NCBI GenBank assembly: GCA_964455095.1
Contig: CAYVUV010000050.1
Coordinates: 1 to 38,908, forward strand
Source: CAYVUV01 sp964455095
GTDB lineage: Bacteria > Desulfobacterota > Binatia > HRBIN30 > CADEER01
Reading direction: 5' to 3'
Length of the DNA stretch: 38,908 nucleotides
In this document: one piece after another, positions 24,113-30,784 of the stretch
Position numbering within the stretch: the stretch's first letter is position 1
How the letters are laid out: each line of letters starts with the position of its first letter
The notes under the pieces: generated by a model
Databases searched by the model: none
The model's input: only the letters and a program-made list of their open reading frames with translations
What the model was told of the DNA's origin: nothing
Made by a program: the position numbers and the translations under genes

Positions 24113-25108
24113 TTACTCGGTGCCGCCCTCGTCTTCGGAGTTCTCTGCGGCGTCGTCAGACTCCGGTGGGTTGGTATCGAGGCCGTCCGCGCGTCTTCTC
24201 AGCAGTTGCCGGGCGGCGACGCCGCCGACCAGGGTGGCCACTGCGACCGTGAGGCCGGTGGCCGACAGCACCGGCACCGGGGCCGGCACTGCGAGTGCGG
24301 TCGCCGTCGCCGCCGCGGCGGCGGTTGCCGTCGCAGCGGCGGCGGCTGCTGCCTCTGCCGCGGCGGTTGCCGTTGCCGCTGCCGCTGCCGTCGCTGCCAC
24401 GTTCGGCGTGTCGGTTGCCGTTTGCGTCGGTGTGCGGGTCGGCGTTCGCGTCGGTGTGTCGGTCGGCGTTGCTGTCGGCGTGTCGGTTGCCGTTTGTGTC
24501 GGTGTACCGGTCGGCGTTCGTGTCGGTGTGTCGGTCGGCGTCTCTGTGGGGGTGTCGGTCGGCGTTGCTGTCGGTGTGTCGGTCGGCGTCGTTGTCGGTG
24601 TGTCGGTCGGTGTCGTTGTCGGCGTGTCGGTCGGCGTTTCGGTCGGTGTGTCGGTTAGCGTTTCGGTCGCTGTTTCTGTCGGTGTGCCGGTCGGCGTCTC
24701 TGTCGGTGTTTCCGTCGGCGTTTGTGTCGGTGTGTCGGTTGGCGTCTCTGTCGGTGTTTCCGTCGGCGCGAGAGTCGGGGCGACGCTTGGGGCGACGGTG
24801 GGGAACGCCGGGGTGGGGAGCATGGTCGGCACCCCCTTCTTGCTGCCCATGGTCGGCATTGCGGTCACCTGCGCTTGGGCGGTTCGCGGACGACTCAGCG
24901 CGCCCAACGGAATCGACAGGATCACCGGCGCCACCCATGTGCTGAGCGCCGTGCGGCGTGTGATCGGTCGGACGAATACCGGTTGGGCCGGGGCCTCGTC
25001 CGCGTCGGTGCCGGTCGCGGCATTGCGTTCCGCCAACTGGCGGCGGAGTCGCTCGATCTCCGCCAGCAGCTGACTGTTTGCTTGGCTCTCGTCGTCGTTG
25101 GTCGGCAT
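24113..25108 (-). CDS. exported, membrane-anchored Thr-Pro-repeat (mucin/extensin-like) protein
   Basis: A 331-residue low-complexity protein, the probable substrate of the operon it heads. Residues 10-30 are a short coiled-coil-like stretch (L-L-A-E-I-E-R-L-R-R-Q-L). A twin-arginine-like signal follows (T-R-R-T-A-L-S at 50-56, hydrophobic 57-70, possible cleavage after A-Q-A at 77-79). From Pro115 to Pro235 a Pro falls at every fourth residue: 31 positions, 27 Pro, with Ala147, Leu151, Ala207 and Ala231 the only exceptions, almost all as x-T-P-T. Residues 238-272 are Ala/Thr only apart from one Glu and one Leu; 282-300 is a transmembrane helix, then R-R-R and a 25-residue acidic tail. The ATG at 25108 has GAGG seven bases upstream. 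Such T-P linkers are also common as plain spacers, so the substrate role is an inference from gene order and repeat chemistry. Confidence 0.78.
   Translation of the reverse strand: MPTNDDESQANSQLLAEIERLRRQLAERNAATGTDADEAPAQPVFVRPITRRTALSTWVAPVILSIPLGALSRPRTAQAQVTAMPTMGSKKGVPTMLPTPAFPTVAPSVAPTLAPTETPTETPTDTPTQTPTETPTETPTGTPTETATETLTDTPTETPTDTPTTTPTDTPTTTPTDTPTATPTDTPTETPTDTPTRTPTGTPTQTATDTPTATPTDTPTRTPTRTPTQTATDTPNVAATAAAAATATAAAEAAAAAAATATAAAAATATALAVPAPVPVLSATGLTVAVATLVGGVAARQLLRRRADGLDTNPPESDDAAENSEDEGGTE
24404..24769 (-). repeat. 12-bp-period coding repeat (x-T-P-T tetrads)
   Basis: About 30 units of a 12-base sequence (on the plus strand like gtcggtgtgtcg with third-base changes) lie in tandem inside the T-P-repeat gene. 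Units differ mainly at synonymous sites and at the single variable residue (Glu, Asp, Thr, Arg, Gly, Gln, Ala). The strict register of Pro every four residues over about 120 residues points to selection on the protein or to recent slippage growth. It is not a CRISPR, since there are no spacers. Confidence 0.9.
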
Positions 25109-25192
25109 GCGATCACCCTCGTTACGATATGTCCCATTCTCGAGCTGCCGCGCGGGTCATCCCGGCGATAGTCGCAGCATGACGGGGCCGAG

Positions 25193-25837
25193 TCATGCGC
25201 GGCATGCCGGGAAGGTGGGCTGGCCCAGGGCGTCTCGATGCGTCGCATCCCGTTGTGACCCCGCGAGAACATTGCTCGCATCATGTCCGGTAGGGGTGAT
25301 CACGTCTGTGCGGTCGCAGCGCCAGGCCCGCAACATTTCGAGCACCCCTTCCAGGGCGGCTTGTGCGGTCCCGCGAGCGATCGCCTCGAGCATGTCGTCG
25401 GTGTTGAGTAGCAACGCCGACCCTGCGTAGCCACGCGGGCCGGGTAGCATCAGGATGACCGGGATGGAGCGCAATACGTTCTGCGCTACAAAGTCCTGGA
25501 ACCCGCGCTGTCTGATGGCCACCAGAGGGTCGGCGACGAGCAGCAACCCGATTCCGGTCGATTGCTCGAACGAGGCCGGAATGTGTTCGGTCTCGACAAA
25601 GGCCAGCACACCGGATTTGTCGGGCCGCCAGTGCTCACCGAGCGTCTCGTCCGTGCGCCAGCGACAGTAGAACGTCCGACATAACCGCGGCCTCGTTTCA
25701 TAGATTGCGCAGCCGATGCCGGTACAATGCCGGCAGGGGATTCCGGCCGCCTTCTGGATGTCCTCCGGCTGGTCGATTCCGAATACGACGCAGCAGGCGG
25801 TGCAGTCGCCGCATTCGCGTCCCGGCACCAACGTCAT
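25193..25837 (-). CDS. YkgJ-family cysteine-cluster protein
   Basis: A 214-residue protein whose N-terminal 60 residues hold nine cysteines: C9, C12, C15, C16 (C-G-D-C-T-A-C-C), C35, C38, C43 (C-R-H-C then G-C-A-I-Y), and C53, C58 (R-L-C-R-T-F-Y-C-R-W). The I-Y-E-x-R-P-x-x-C-R-x-F signature is that of the YkgJ/PF03692 family, a putative zinc- or iron-chelating protein of unknown reaction. The rest is a weakly conserved alpha/beta region. The ATG at 25837 has GGGGAGG upstream. It precedes the T-P-repeat gene by 84 bases on the same strand and may be the first gene of the glycosylation operon. An iron-handling role next to two Fe(II) oxygenases is an inference only. Confidence 0.82.
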   Translation of the reverse strand: MTLVPGRECGDCTACCVVFGIDQPEDIQKAAGIPCRHCTGIGCAIYETRPRLCRTFYCRWRTDETLGEHWRPDKSGVLAFVETEHIPASFEQSTGIGLLLVADPLVAIRQRGFQDFVAQNVLRSIPVILMLPGPRGYAGSALLLNTDDMLEAIARGTAQAALEGVLEMLRAWRCDRTDVITPTGHDASNVLAGSQRDATHRDALGQPTFPACRA

Positions 25838-26144
25838 CTCGCCTCCCCGGCGCCACGCGCGAGATCGTGGGACCCCGTTCCGAGTACGGTTGGCGTCGTG
25901 ACTGCCACGGCGCCTGGGATCGCGGTTGCCTCTAGCGCAGGAGCTGTTTCTCTATTGTGCGTTCGTCGTCGCCAGTCGGCACCTCGATCAGTCCGCCTGG
26001 GCACGCCGTCGATAGTCCTCCAATCGGGTCGGCTGTTGAAGCCCGGAATGATACGCGCGTAGTTGTACGTGCACCGCTCATGCGCCGGCTCCGTGCACCG
26101 TGCACGCGAGTGATCGCCGGCCGCGGCTCGTGCCGGGCCGAAAT
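25838..26144. other. 307-base intergenic region upstream of the glycosylation operon
   Basis: This non-coding gap separates the SGNH-hydrolase gene (ending 26145) from the YkgJ-family gene (starting 25837), both leftward. It holds three copies of the palindrome GTGCAC (26069-26074, 26093-26098, 26100-26105), the last two one base apart, and a bulged GC hairpin at 26118-26140. I see no convincing -35/-10 pair. A promoter for the operon would be expected here. Confidence 0.5.
26118..26140 (-). terminator. Weak GC-rich hairpin after the SGNH-hydrolase gene
   Basis: CGGCC (26118-26122) pairs with GGCCG (26136-26140), and CGGC (26124-26127) with GCCG (26132-26135), enclosing TCGT, with one bulged G. 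It lies just past the SGNH-hydrolase stop and lacks a U-run on that strand. Confidence 0.25.
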
Positions 26145-27161
26145 CTAATGGGCGGCGGGAGTGTCGATGTCCGTCGGCAGCGCGAGTCGGCGGCGCACTT
26201 CGGGCAGCGCGATGAGCTCGTTCCAGAAGGACCGCGAGTACCGCGCCGCGCTCTCGGGATCGAGGTGGGACGCATCGCAGGTAAACAAGCCATCGAAGCT
26301 CGGAACGACCGAGGGGACGCCGAGCTCACGGGCGAGAAAGGGCAGGTAGCGGGAGCGCGTGTCGCCGTACGGCACGATGCTCAGAACCAGCAGTGCCCCG
26401 CGCCGATCGAGCGCAGCCTTGACCTCGCGTGCGAAGGGCAGCAGGTAGTCGTGCTCGCCGTGATCCTCTGGGGAGAGTTCCACCGGGTACGCCGGTTCCA
26501 CCGGGTGCAGCGCCGGCCGCCACCACCCCGTGCCGGCGGAGCGATACAGCACCCAGCCCTGCGTGAGCTCCTGGTCGAAGAAGTCGATTCTCGGCAGGTG
26601 CGAGTGCAGGATGACCTGGGCCGACCACGCCGCCCGCGCTTCGATCCATTCCTTCCACGCTGCCCAGTGCGTCTCGGCCATGGCGCGCGCCGCCGGCCCC
26701 GACACGCCATCCGTCCAGATGTGTTCCCCGCCGACGGCCACAACGATCTTCGGGCGCAAATCGTGTCTGCGGATCACCTCCAGCATGAAGCGCATCCGCT
26801 CCGCATGCCCACAGGCAAGCGAGAAGACGCGCAGGCCGAGTTGTGTCGCTTCCGGCACGATGACGTCCTCGCGCAGCCCCATCTGCGCCCGCGAGTCGCC
26901 GACAATGAGGATGTCGGCCTGGCGCGCATGGGCGATCGAATCGCCGAGGTCGTGATAGAGCACCATCTGGCTCAGCTCGTCTCCCACCGTTGCGATGAAG
27001 AACGAGTCGTCGTGAGGGATGTCGAGTGCGGGCAGGGTGCGCAGGTACGGATACGGTTGGGCGCGCAAGGGGAGCCGCGGCAAGAGCGCGAGGGCCAGGG
27101 CGAATGACAGCGCGAGGGTGGCGCCGATTCCCGCGCGTTTCACCAGCCGACGTGTGCGCAT
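26145..27161 (-). CDS. SGNH/GDSL-type esterase-like protein, partner of MBOAT acyltransferase
   Basis: A 338-residue membrane-anchored or exported protein. Residues 1-34 have a basic start (M-R-T-R-R-L-V-K-R) and a hydrophobic helix, a signal or anchor. The SGNH nucleophile block is L-I-V-G-D-S-R-A-Q (Ser90), and the C-terminal D-A-S-H-L-D provides the Asp/His pair. Together with H-I-W and Y-L-P-F this resembles AlgJ/AlgX/DltD-like or PatB-like proteins that pass or place acetyl groups on glycans. The ATG at 27161 is only four bases after the MBOAT stop, so the pair is co-transcribed. It probably O-acetylates a surface glycan in the periplasm. The glycan is not known; the nearby glycosylation operon is an obvious candidate. 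Confidence 0.8.
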   Translation of the reverse strand: MRTRRLVKRAGIGATLALSFALALALLPRLPLRAQPYPYLRTLPALDIPHDDSFFIATVGDELSQMVLYHDLGDSIAHARQADILIVGDSRAQMGLREDVIVPEATQLGLRVFSLACGHAERMRFMLEVIRRHDLRPKIVVAVGGEHIWTDGVSGPAARAMAETHWAAWKEWIEARAAWSAQVILHSHLPRIDFFDQELTQGWVLYRSAGTGWWRPALHPVEPAYPVELSPEDHGEHDYLLPFAREVKAALDRRGALLVLSIVPYGDTRSRYLPFLARELGVPSVVPSFDGLFTCDASHLDPESAARYSRSFWNELIALPEVRRRLALPTDIDTPAAH

Positions 27162-27165
27162 GGCC

Positions 27166-28626
27166 TCAGAACTGGAAGTAGATGAACTGGCGCGTCGTCG
27201 TATAGAGGGTCGGAATCGCGGCCAGCATGGCGCCGGCGTAGAGCGCCTTCTCGAATGCCGACGGGCACCGAACGCCATGGCGCTGCGAGAGCCAGGTGCG
27301 GCCGTGCATGGCGACGAGTGGGAGCACGAACCACCATCCGGCCCGGACCAGATCGTTGCTTCCCGGCAAGGAGAGGATGGCCGCCGGCGCGGTCGCGAGG
27401 CCGTCGGTCGCACTGCGCATGACCCGCCACCCCTCGGCGATGCTCTGCGCGCGGAACAGGGCGAGGCTCAGGATCCAGGTGAGTTGCACCACCGCGTACC
27501 ACGCGGCCGCGCCCCATCGGGATCGCGGTCCGCGCGCCAGGCCGAACCCTCGCTCGGCGGCGCCGGCGAGGCCGAGGATCATGCCCCACAGCGCGAACTT
27601 CCAGCTCGCGCCATGCCAGAGCCCGGAGACGAGCATCACGAGCAGCAGGTTGATCAGCGCCCGTACGGTTCCGCGCCGATTGCCGCCCAGGGGGATGTAC
27701 ACATAGTCGCGCATCCAGCTCGACAAGGTGATGTGCCAGCGCCGCCAGAACTCCGCGAACGTCGCCGCCAGGTACGGCGCGTTGAAATTGATCGGCAGAC
27801 GGAAGCCGAGCTGATAGCTGATGCCGCGCGCGATGTCGGTGTAACCGGCAAAATCGGCCAGCAGCTGCCCGGCGAAGAATACGAGCAGGGTGAATGCGAG
27901 CGCGCCGTCGGCTCCGGTGCCGGCGGCCTCCGGCCAGTGATGATCGATGATCTGACCGAGGTTGTCGGCGACCACGACCTTGAGAAAAAGCCCGCGCACG
28001 ATGAGATAAGCCCCGTGGGCGAATACCCCGGCGCGCAAGCGGCGCCGCCGGCCGAACTGGTAGAGAAACTCGCCGCCCCGCACGATGGGGCCGGCGACGA
28101 GGTGCGGGAAGAAGGCGAGGTAGCAGGCAAAGCGGAGGAAGTCCCGTTCCGGCTGCAGACGCCGGCGGTAGACGTCGATCGTGTAGCTCATCGACATGAA
28201 TGTGTAGAAGGAGATCCCGATCGGCAGCAGCAAGTGCGGCAGGGCAACCTCGCCGTTCGGAGCGCTGCCCTCCGGTGCGAAGGAGGAGCAGCTCGTCGTG
28301 ATGAGCCCGGAGTACTTGAAGTAGCCGAGCAGCCCGATGTTCAGCGCCAGGGAGGCCAGCAGCGTGGCGCGGCGAGCGAAGGGCGGGAACCGGTTCGACG
28401 CCAACAGGCGCGCCACGACGTAGTCGACGCTCGTGGTGAGCGCGAGCAGCCAGAGATACTGCGGCGCGTGCCAGGCGTAGAAGGTCCAGCTCAGGCTGAG
28501 CAGGCCGAGCACGTAGAGCCGGATGCCGCTTGGCACCGCGACTCGCCAGGCGAGAGCCACCAGGTAGAAGAGCGCAAAGAAGAAGGAAACGAAGCTCACG
28601 AGACGCCGACCCGGGGGAGGGCGCAT
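27166..28626 (-). CDS. MBOAT-family membrane O-acyltransferase (AlgI/PatA-like)
   Basis: A 486-residue polytopic membrane protein that would move acetyl groups across the inner membrane for glycan O-acetylation. Family landmarks are F-F-P-H-L-V-A-G-P-I, F-A-G-Y-T-D-I-A-R-G (the A-G-Y-x-D loop), F-W-R-R-W-H-I-T-L-S-S-W then Y-I-P-L-G-G-N-R-R-G, and the catalytic His in S-G-L-W-H-G-A-S-W. The first helix begins about residue 10. The ATG at 28626 is the chosen start; a GTG at 28599 (V-S-F-V-S-F-F-F) is a reasonable alternative, and neither has a strong ribosome-binding site. The SGNH partner follows four bases downstream. It is divergent from the second GT60-like gene. Confidence 0.9.
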   Translation of the reverse strand: MRPPPGRRLVSFVSFFFALFYLVALAWRVAVPSGIRLYVLGLLSLSWTFYAWHAPQYLWLLALTTSVDYVVARLLASNRFPPFARRATLLASLALNIGLLGYFKYSGLITTSCSSFAPEGSAPNGEVALPHLLLPIGISFYTFMSMSYTIDVYRRRLQPERDFLRFACYLAFFPHLVAGPIVRGGEFLYQFGRRRRLRAGVFAHGAYLIVRGLFLKVVVADNLGQIIDHHWPEAAGTGADGALAFTLLVFFAGQLLADFAGYTDIARGISYQLGFRLPINFNAPYLAATFAEFWRRWHITLSSWMRDYVYIPLGGNRRGTVRALINLLLVMLVSGLWHGASWKFALWGMILGLAGAAERGFGLARGPRSRWGAAAWYAVVQLTWILSLALFRAQSIAEGWRVMRSATDGLATAPAAILSLPGSNDLVRAGWWFVLPLVAMHGRTWLSQRHGVRCPSAFEKALYAGAMLAAIPTLYTTTRQFIYFQF

Positions 28627-28724
28627 CGCGCGCCGGACGGCGGGAATGGTGTTCCTCTTCCCGATACACCCGCACCTGCCGGCGAGCGTCCGTGATGCGT
28701 CGCGCGCCCCATCCGCCTGCCGTT

Positions 28725-28740
28725 CTATCGCCATCGATAG
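28725..28740. promoter_or_regulatory. Inverted repeat in the divergent control region
   Basis: CTATCG (28725-28730) and CGATAG (28735-28740) form a perfect inverted repeat with a CCAT spacer, in the 200 bases between the divergent MBOAT (28626) and second GT60-like (28827) starts. It could be an operator for a dimeric regulator. No regulator gene is present in the window. Confidence 0.3.
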
Positions 28741-28826
28741 GGGCTTCCAATATGGGTCCGTCGAGACGCGCCATCGAGGGTACTGTCTGCGTTGCCGGAC
28801 CCGTGCTATTCCAGGCACGTGTAAGG

Positions 28827-29837
28827 ATGTCGAGCTCGCCGATTTTCGTCGCGATCGCCGCGTACAGCGATCCCGAGTTGCCGCGCACCCTGCGCGATGC
28901 GCTCGCGCAGGCGCGCCAGCCGGATCGCTTGCGTTTCGGAATCTGCTGGCAAGCCGACCCTGAACGTCCGGTGTGTCTCGACGAGTTCCGCGCGGATTCC
29001 CGCTTCCGGATCATCGACAAGCCGATCCTCGAGAGCGCCGGCGGACCGTGGGCGCGCAATCTCGCGCAGTCGCTCTGGCGCGGCGAGCCCTACACCCTGC
29101 AGGTCGACTCGCACATGAAATTCGAGCCCGCGTGGGACGCGAAGCTCATCGAGATGCTCGAGGCGTTGCCGAGCGACAAACCGTTGCTCAGCATGAACGC
29201 GCCCCTCTTCTGGTTCGACGACGAGGGGAGGCTGCAGCGCAGATACGACATGGGCGTTCCGACCACCCGGGTGCGCGGCTGGAACGCGTCAGGCGGCTGG
29301 GCGCCGTGGTTCGATTTCGGGCCGCCGAACCGGCAGTCGCCCGGCCGCACGCGCTTCGTCAACGGCAACTTCGCCTTCACCCGCGGACAGTGGAACGTCG
29401 AGGTCCCGCAGGATCCGGAGCACTACTACTGGGGCGAGGAGTTCAGCCTCAGCGTCCGCTCCTTCACCTGGGGTTACGATTTCTTTCTGCCGACGGAGGT
29501 GGTCGTGTGGCACTTGATGCACCGCGGCGCGCCCCGCCGCCATTGGGAGAAGGGTGAGGATGTCGTTCAGCACCGCAACGCGGTCGCGCTCGAACGCCTG
29601 CGCCGCCTCGTCTACAGCGACGAAGGGGATTGCCTCGGTCCGTACGGGCTCGGACGGATGCGCACGCTGCGGGAATACGAAATCTACGCGGGCTTCGATT
29701 TGCGCCGAAAGCGCGCCCATCCCGACGTCTTCACGGGCGCCAACCCCGATCCGGTCACGATCCACCGCGACGAGGATTGGAATCAGTGCCTGACCTGGGA
29801 CGAAGCGCAGCGGCGCGGCGCCGATCGCAGCGCATGA
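28827..29837 (+). CDS. GT60-like (GlcNAc-type) glycosyltransferase, second copy
   Basis: A 336-residue paralogue of the enzyme at 17154-18074. It shows I-F-V-A-I-A-A-Y-S-D (6-15), F-G-I-C-W-Q-A-D (38-45), the D-S-H metal motif in L-Q-V-D-S-H-M-K-F (Asp94, His96), and Y-G-L-G-R-M-R-T-L-R-E-Y-E then A-G-F-D-L near the C-terminus, closer to the eukaryotic GT60 pattern than the first copy. A 35-40-residue tail (P-D-V-F-T-G then D-W-N-Q-C-L-T-W-D) follows the family domain. I chose ATG 28827 because the family domain begins there; AAGG directly before it is a poor ribosome-binding site. Its stop overlaps the next gene as ATGA. Two divergent copies suggest two acceptor sites or two steps of one glycan. 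Confidence 0.85.
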   Translation: MSSSPIFVAIAAYSDPELPRTLRDALAQARQPDRLRFGICWQADPERPVCLDEFRADSRFRIIDKPILESAGGPWARNLAQSLWRGEPYTLQVDSHMKFEPAWDAKLIEMLEALPSDKPLLSMNAPLFWFDDEGRLQRRYDMGVPTTRVRGWNASGGWAPWFDFGPPNRQSPGRTRFVNGNFAFTRGQWNVEVPQDPEHYYWGEEFSLSVRSFTWGYDFFLPTEVVVWHLMHRGAPRRHWEKGEDVVQHRNAVALERLRRLVYSDEGDCLGPYGLGRMRTLREYEIYAGFDLRRKRAHPDVFTGANPDPVTIHRDEDWNQCLTWDEAQRRGADRSA

Positions 29838-30754
29838 TTCCGGCCTCGCGTTCCGACGGCTGTTTGCTGAATCGGGTCCAGGACCGCGTCCGGGGTCACG
29901 ACCTCATCCAATGGTCCGAAAGGGATTTCGAGCCGTTCGTGGCCCTTTTCGAGGTGAGTCGCCTGGAAGAAGGGGACACCTCGCACATGCGGGACGGATC
30001 GATTTACTTGAATACGCTGCGCGACATGATCGCTCTGCACGCTCGGTGCGCGACGTCCCATGTGCTCTTCACGCACCTCAACGAAAACTGGGGCGCGTTT
30101 TCGACGACCGTTGCGCATCGGACGGTCGACTGGGGTGAGTGGGACCCGATGACCAGTGCCGGTGGGTCGTGGGACGTCGTGCGGAAGTATCTCGACGACC
30201 CGCGTGTGAAGGCCGTGGTCACGCCGCAGCACAGCGTCATTGATCACCCGAAGCTGTTGTCGATTCCGATCGGCGTCCATGACTCGCCGTTGCTGCTCGA
30301 ACACCTCCGCCAGGCGGATGGGACCAAGACCCGGGACCTGCTGATCAACAACAGCGGCTGGCAGCATCGGGAAGAGATCAATGCCACGGTCAGCGCGAAC
30401 TTCGCTGGCGGGGTCACCAATACCTATGGTGTCTCGCAAGCAGAGTACTACCGGTCGGTTGCTCGCTCCCGATTCGTCCTGTGCCCCTCGGGGCTCGGGT
30501 GGGATTCATTTCGCCTCTGGGAAACTCTGCTCCTGGGGTCGATTCCCATCGTCGAACGGTCGACCGGGTGGGATGCATTGCTGAGCGATCTGCCTGCGCT
30601 CCTGGTGAGCCATTTTGACCAGGTGACCCCCGAGCTGCTCGAGCGGGCGTACCCGGAGGTCATCTCCCGATGCGACGGCTTCGAGTTTGGCAAGCTGACC
30701 ACCCAGTGGTGGGTTGCAAGGATCAACGGGCTGGTCGGCAAGCCGGTGCCGTGA
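29834..30754 (+). CDS. exostosin/GT47-like glycosyltransferase
   Basis: A 306-residue protein. The C-terminal half has F-V-L-C-P-S-G-L-G-W-D-S-F-R-L-W-E (about 213-229) followed by L-L-G-S-I-P-I-V-E, the nucleotide-sugar-binding pattern of exostosin-type (GT47) and related GT-B transferases. The N-terminal half (V-L-F-T-H-L-N-E-N-W, V-V-T-P-Q-H-S-V, S-I-P-I-G-V-H) fits the acceptor domain of such enzymes. The ATG at 29834 overlaps the GT60-like stop (ATGA), so the two are coupled. The donor sugar cannot be assigned. Base composition from here to about 35.2 kb looks more A/T-rich than the rest of the window. Confidence 0.75.
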   Translation: MIPASRSDGCLLNRVQDRVRGHDLIQWSERDFEPFVALFEVSRLEEGDTSHMRDGSIYLNTLRDMIALHARCATSHVLFTHLNENWGAFSTTVAHRTVDWGEWDPMTSAGGSWDVVRKYLDDPRVKAVVTPQHSVIDHPKLLSIPIGVHDSPLLLEHLRQADGTKTRDLLINNSGWQHREEINATVSANFAGGVTNTYGVSQAEYYRSVARSRFVLCPSGLGWDSFRLWETLLLGSIPIVERSTGWDALLSDLPALLVSHFDQVTPELLERAYPEVISRCDGFEFGKLTTQWWVARINGLVGKPVP

Positions 30755-30784
30755 CGCCGGTCCGAGCGCATACGACCATCGCCG

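Noticed and set aside
24230..24266. C-terminal transmembrane helix considered as an IPTL-CTERM or LPXTG-type sorting signal
   Set aside because: The helix is followed by a 25-residue acidic tail rather than ending in a short basic cluster, and no L-P-x-T-G is present.
24404..24769. Tandem repeats considered as a CRISPR array or a repeat-rich non-coding element
   Set aside because: The period is 12 bases with no spacers, it keeps one reading frame within an exported protein, and there are no cas genes.
24098..25073. Plus-strand frames with Cys/Arg- or Val/Gly/Ser-rich repeats opposite the T-P protein
   Set aside because: They arise from the same 12-base repeat read antisense and lack signals, domains or start sites.
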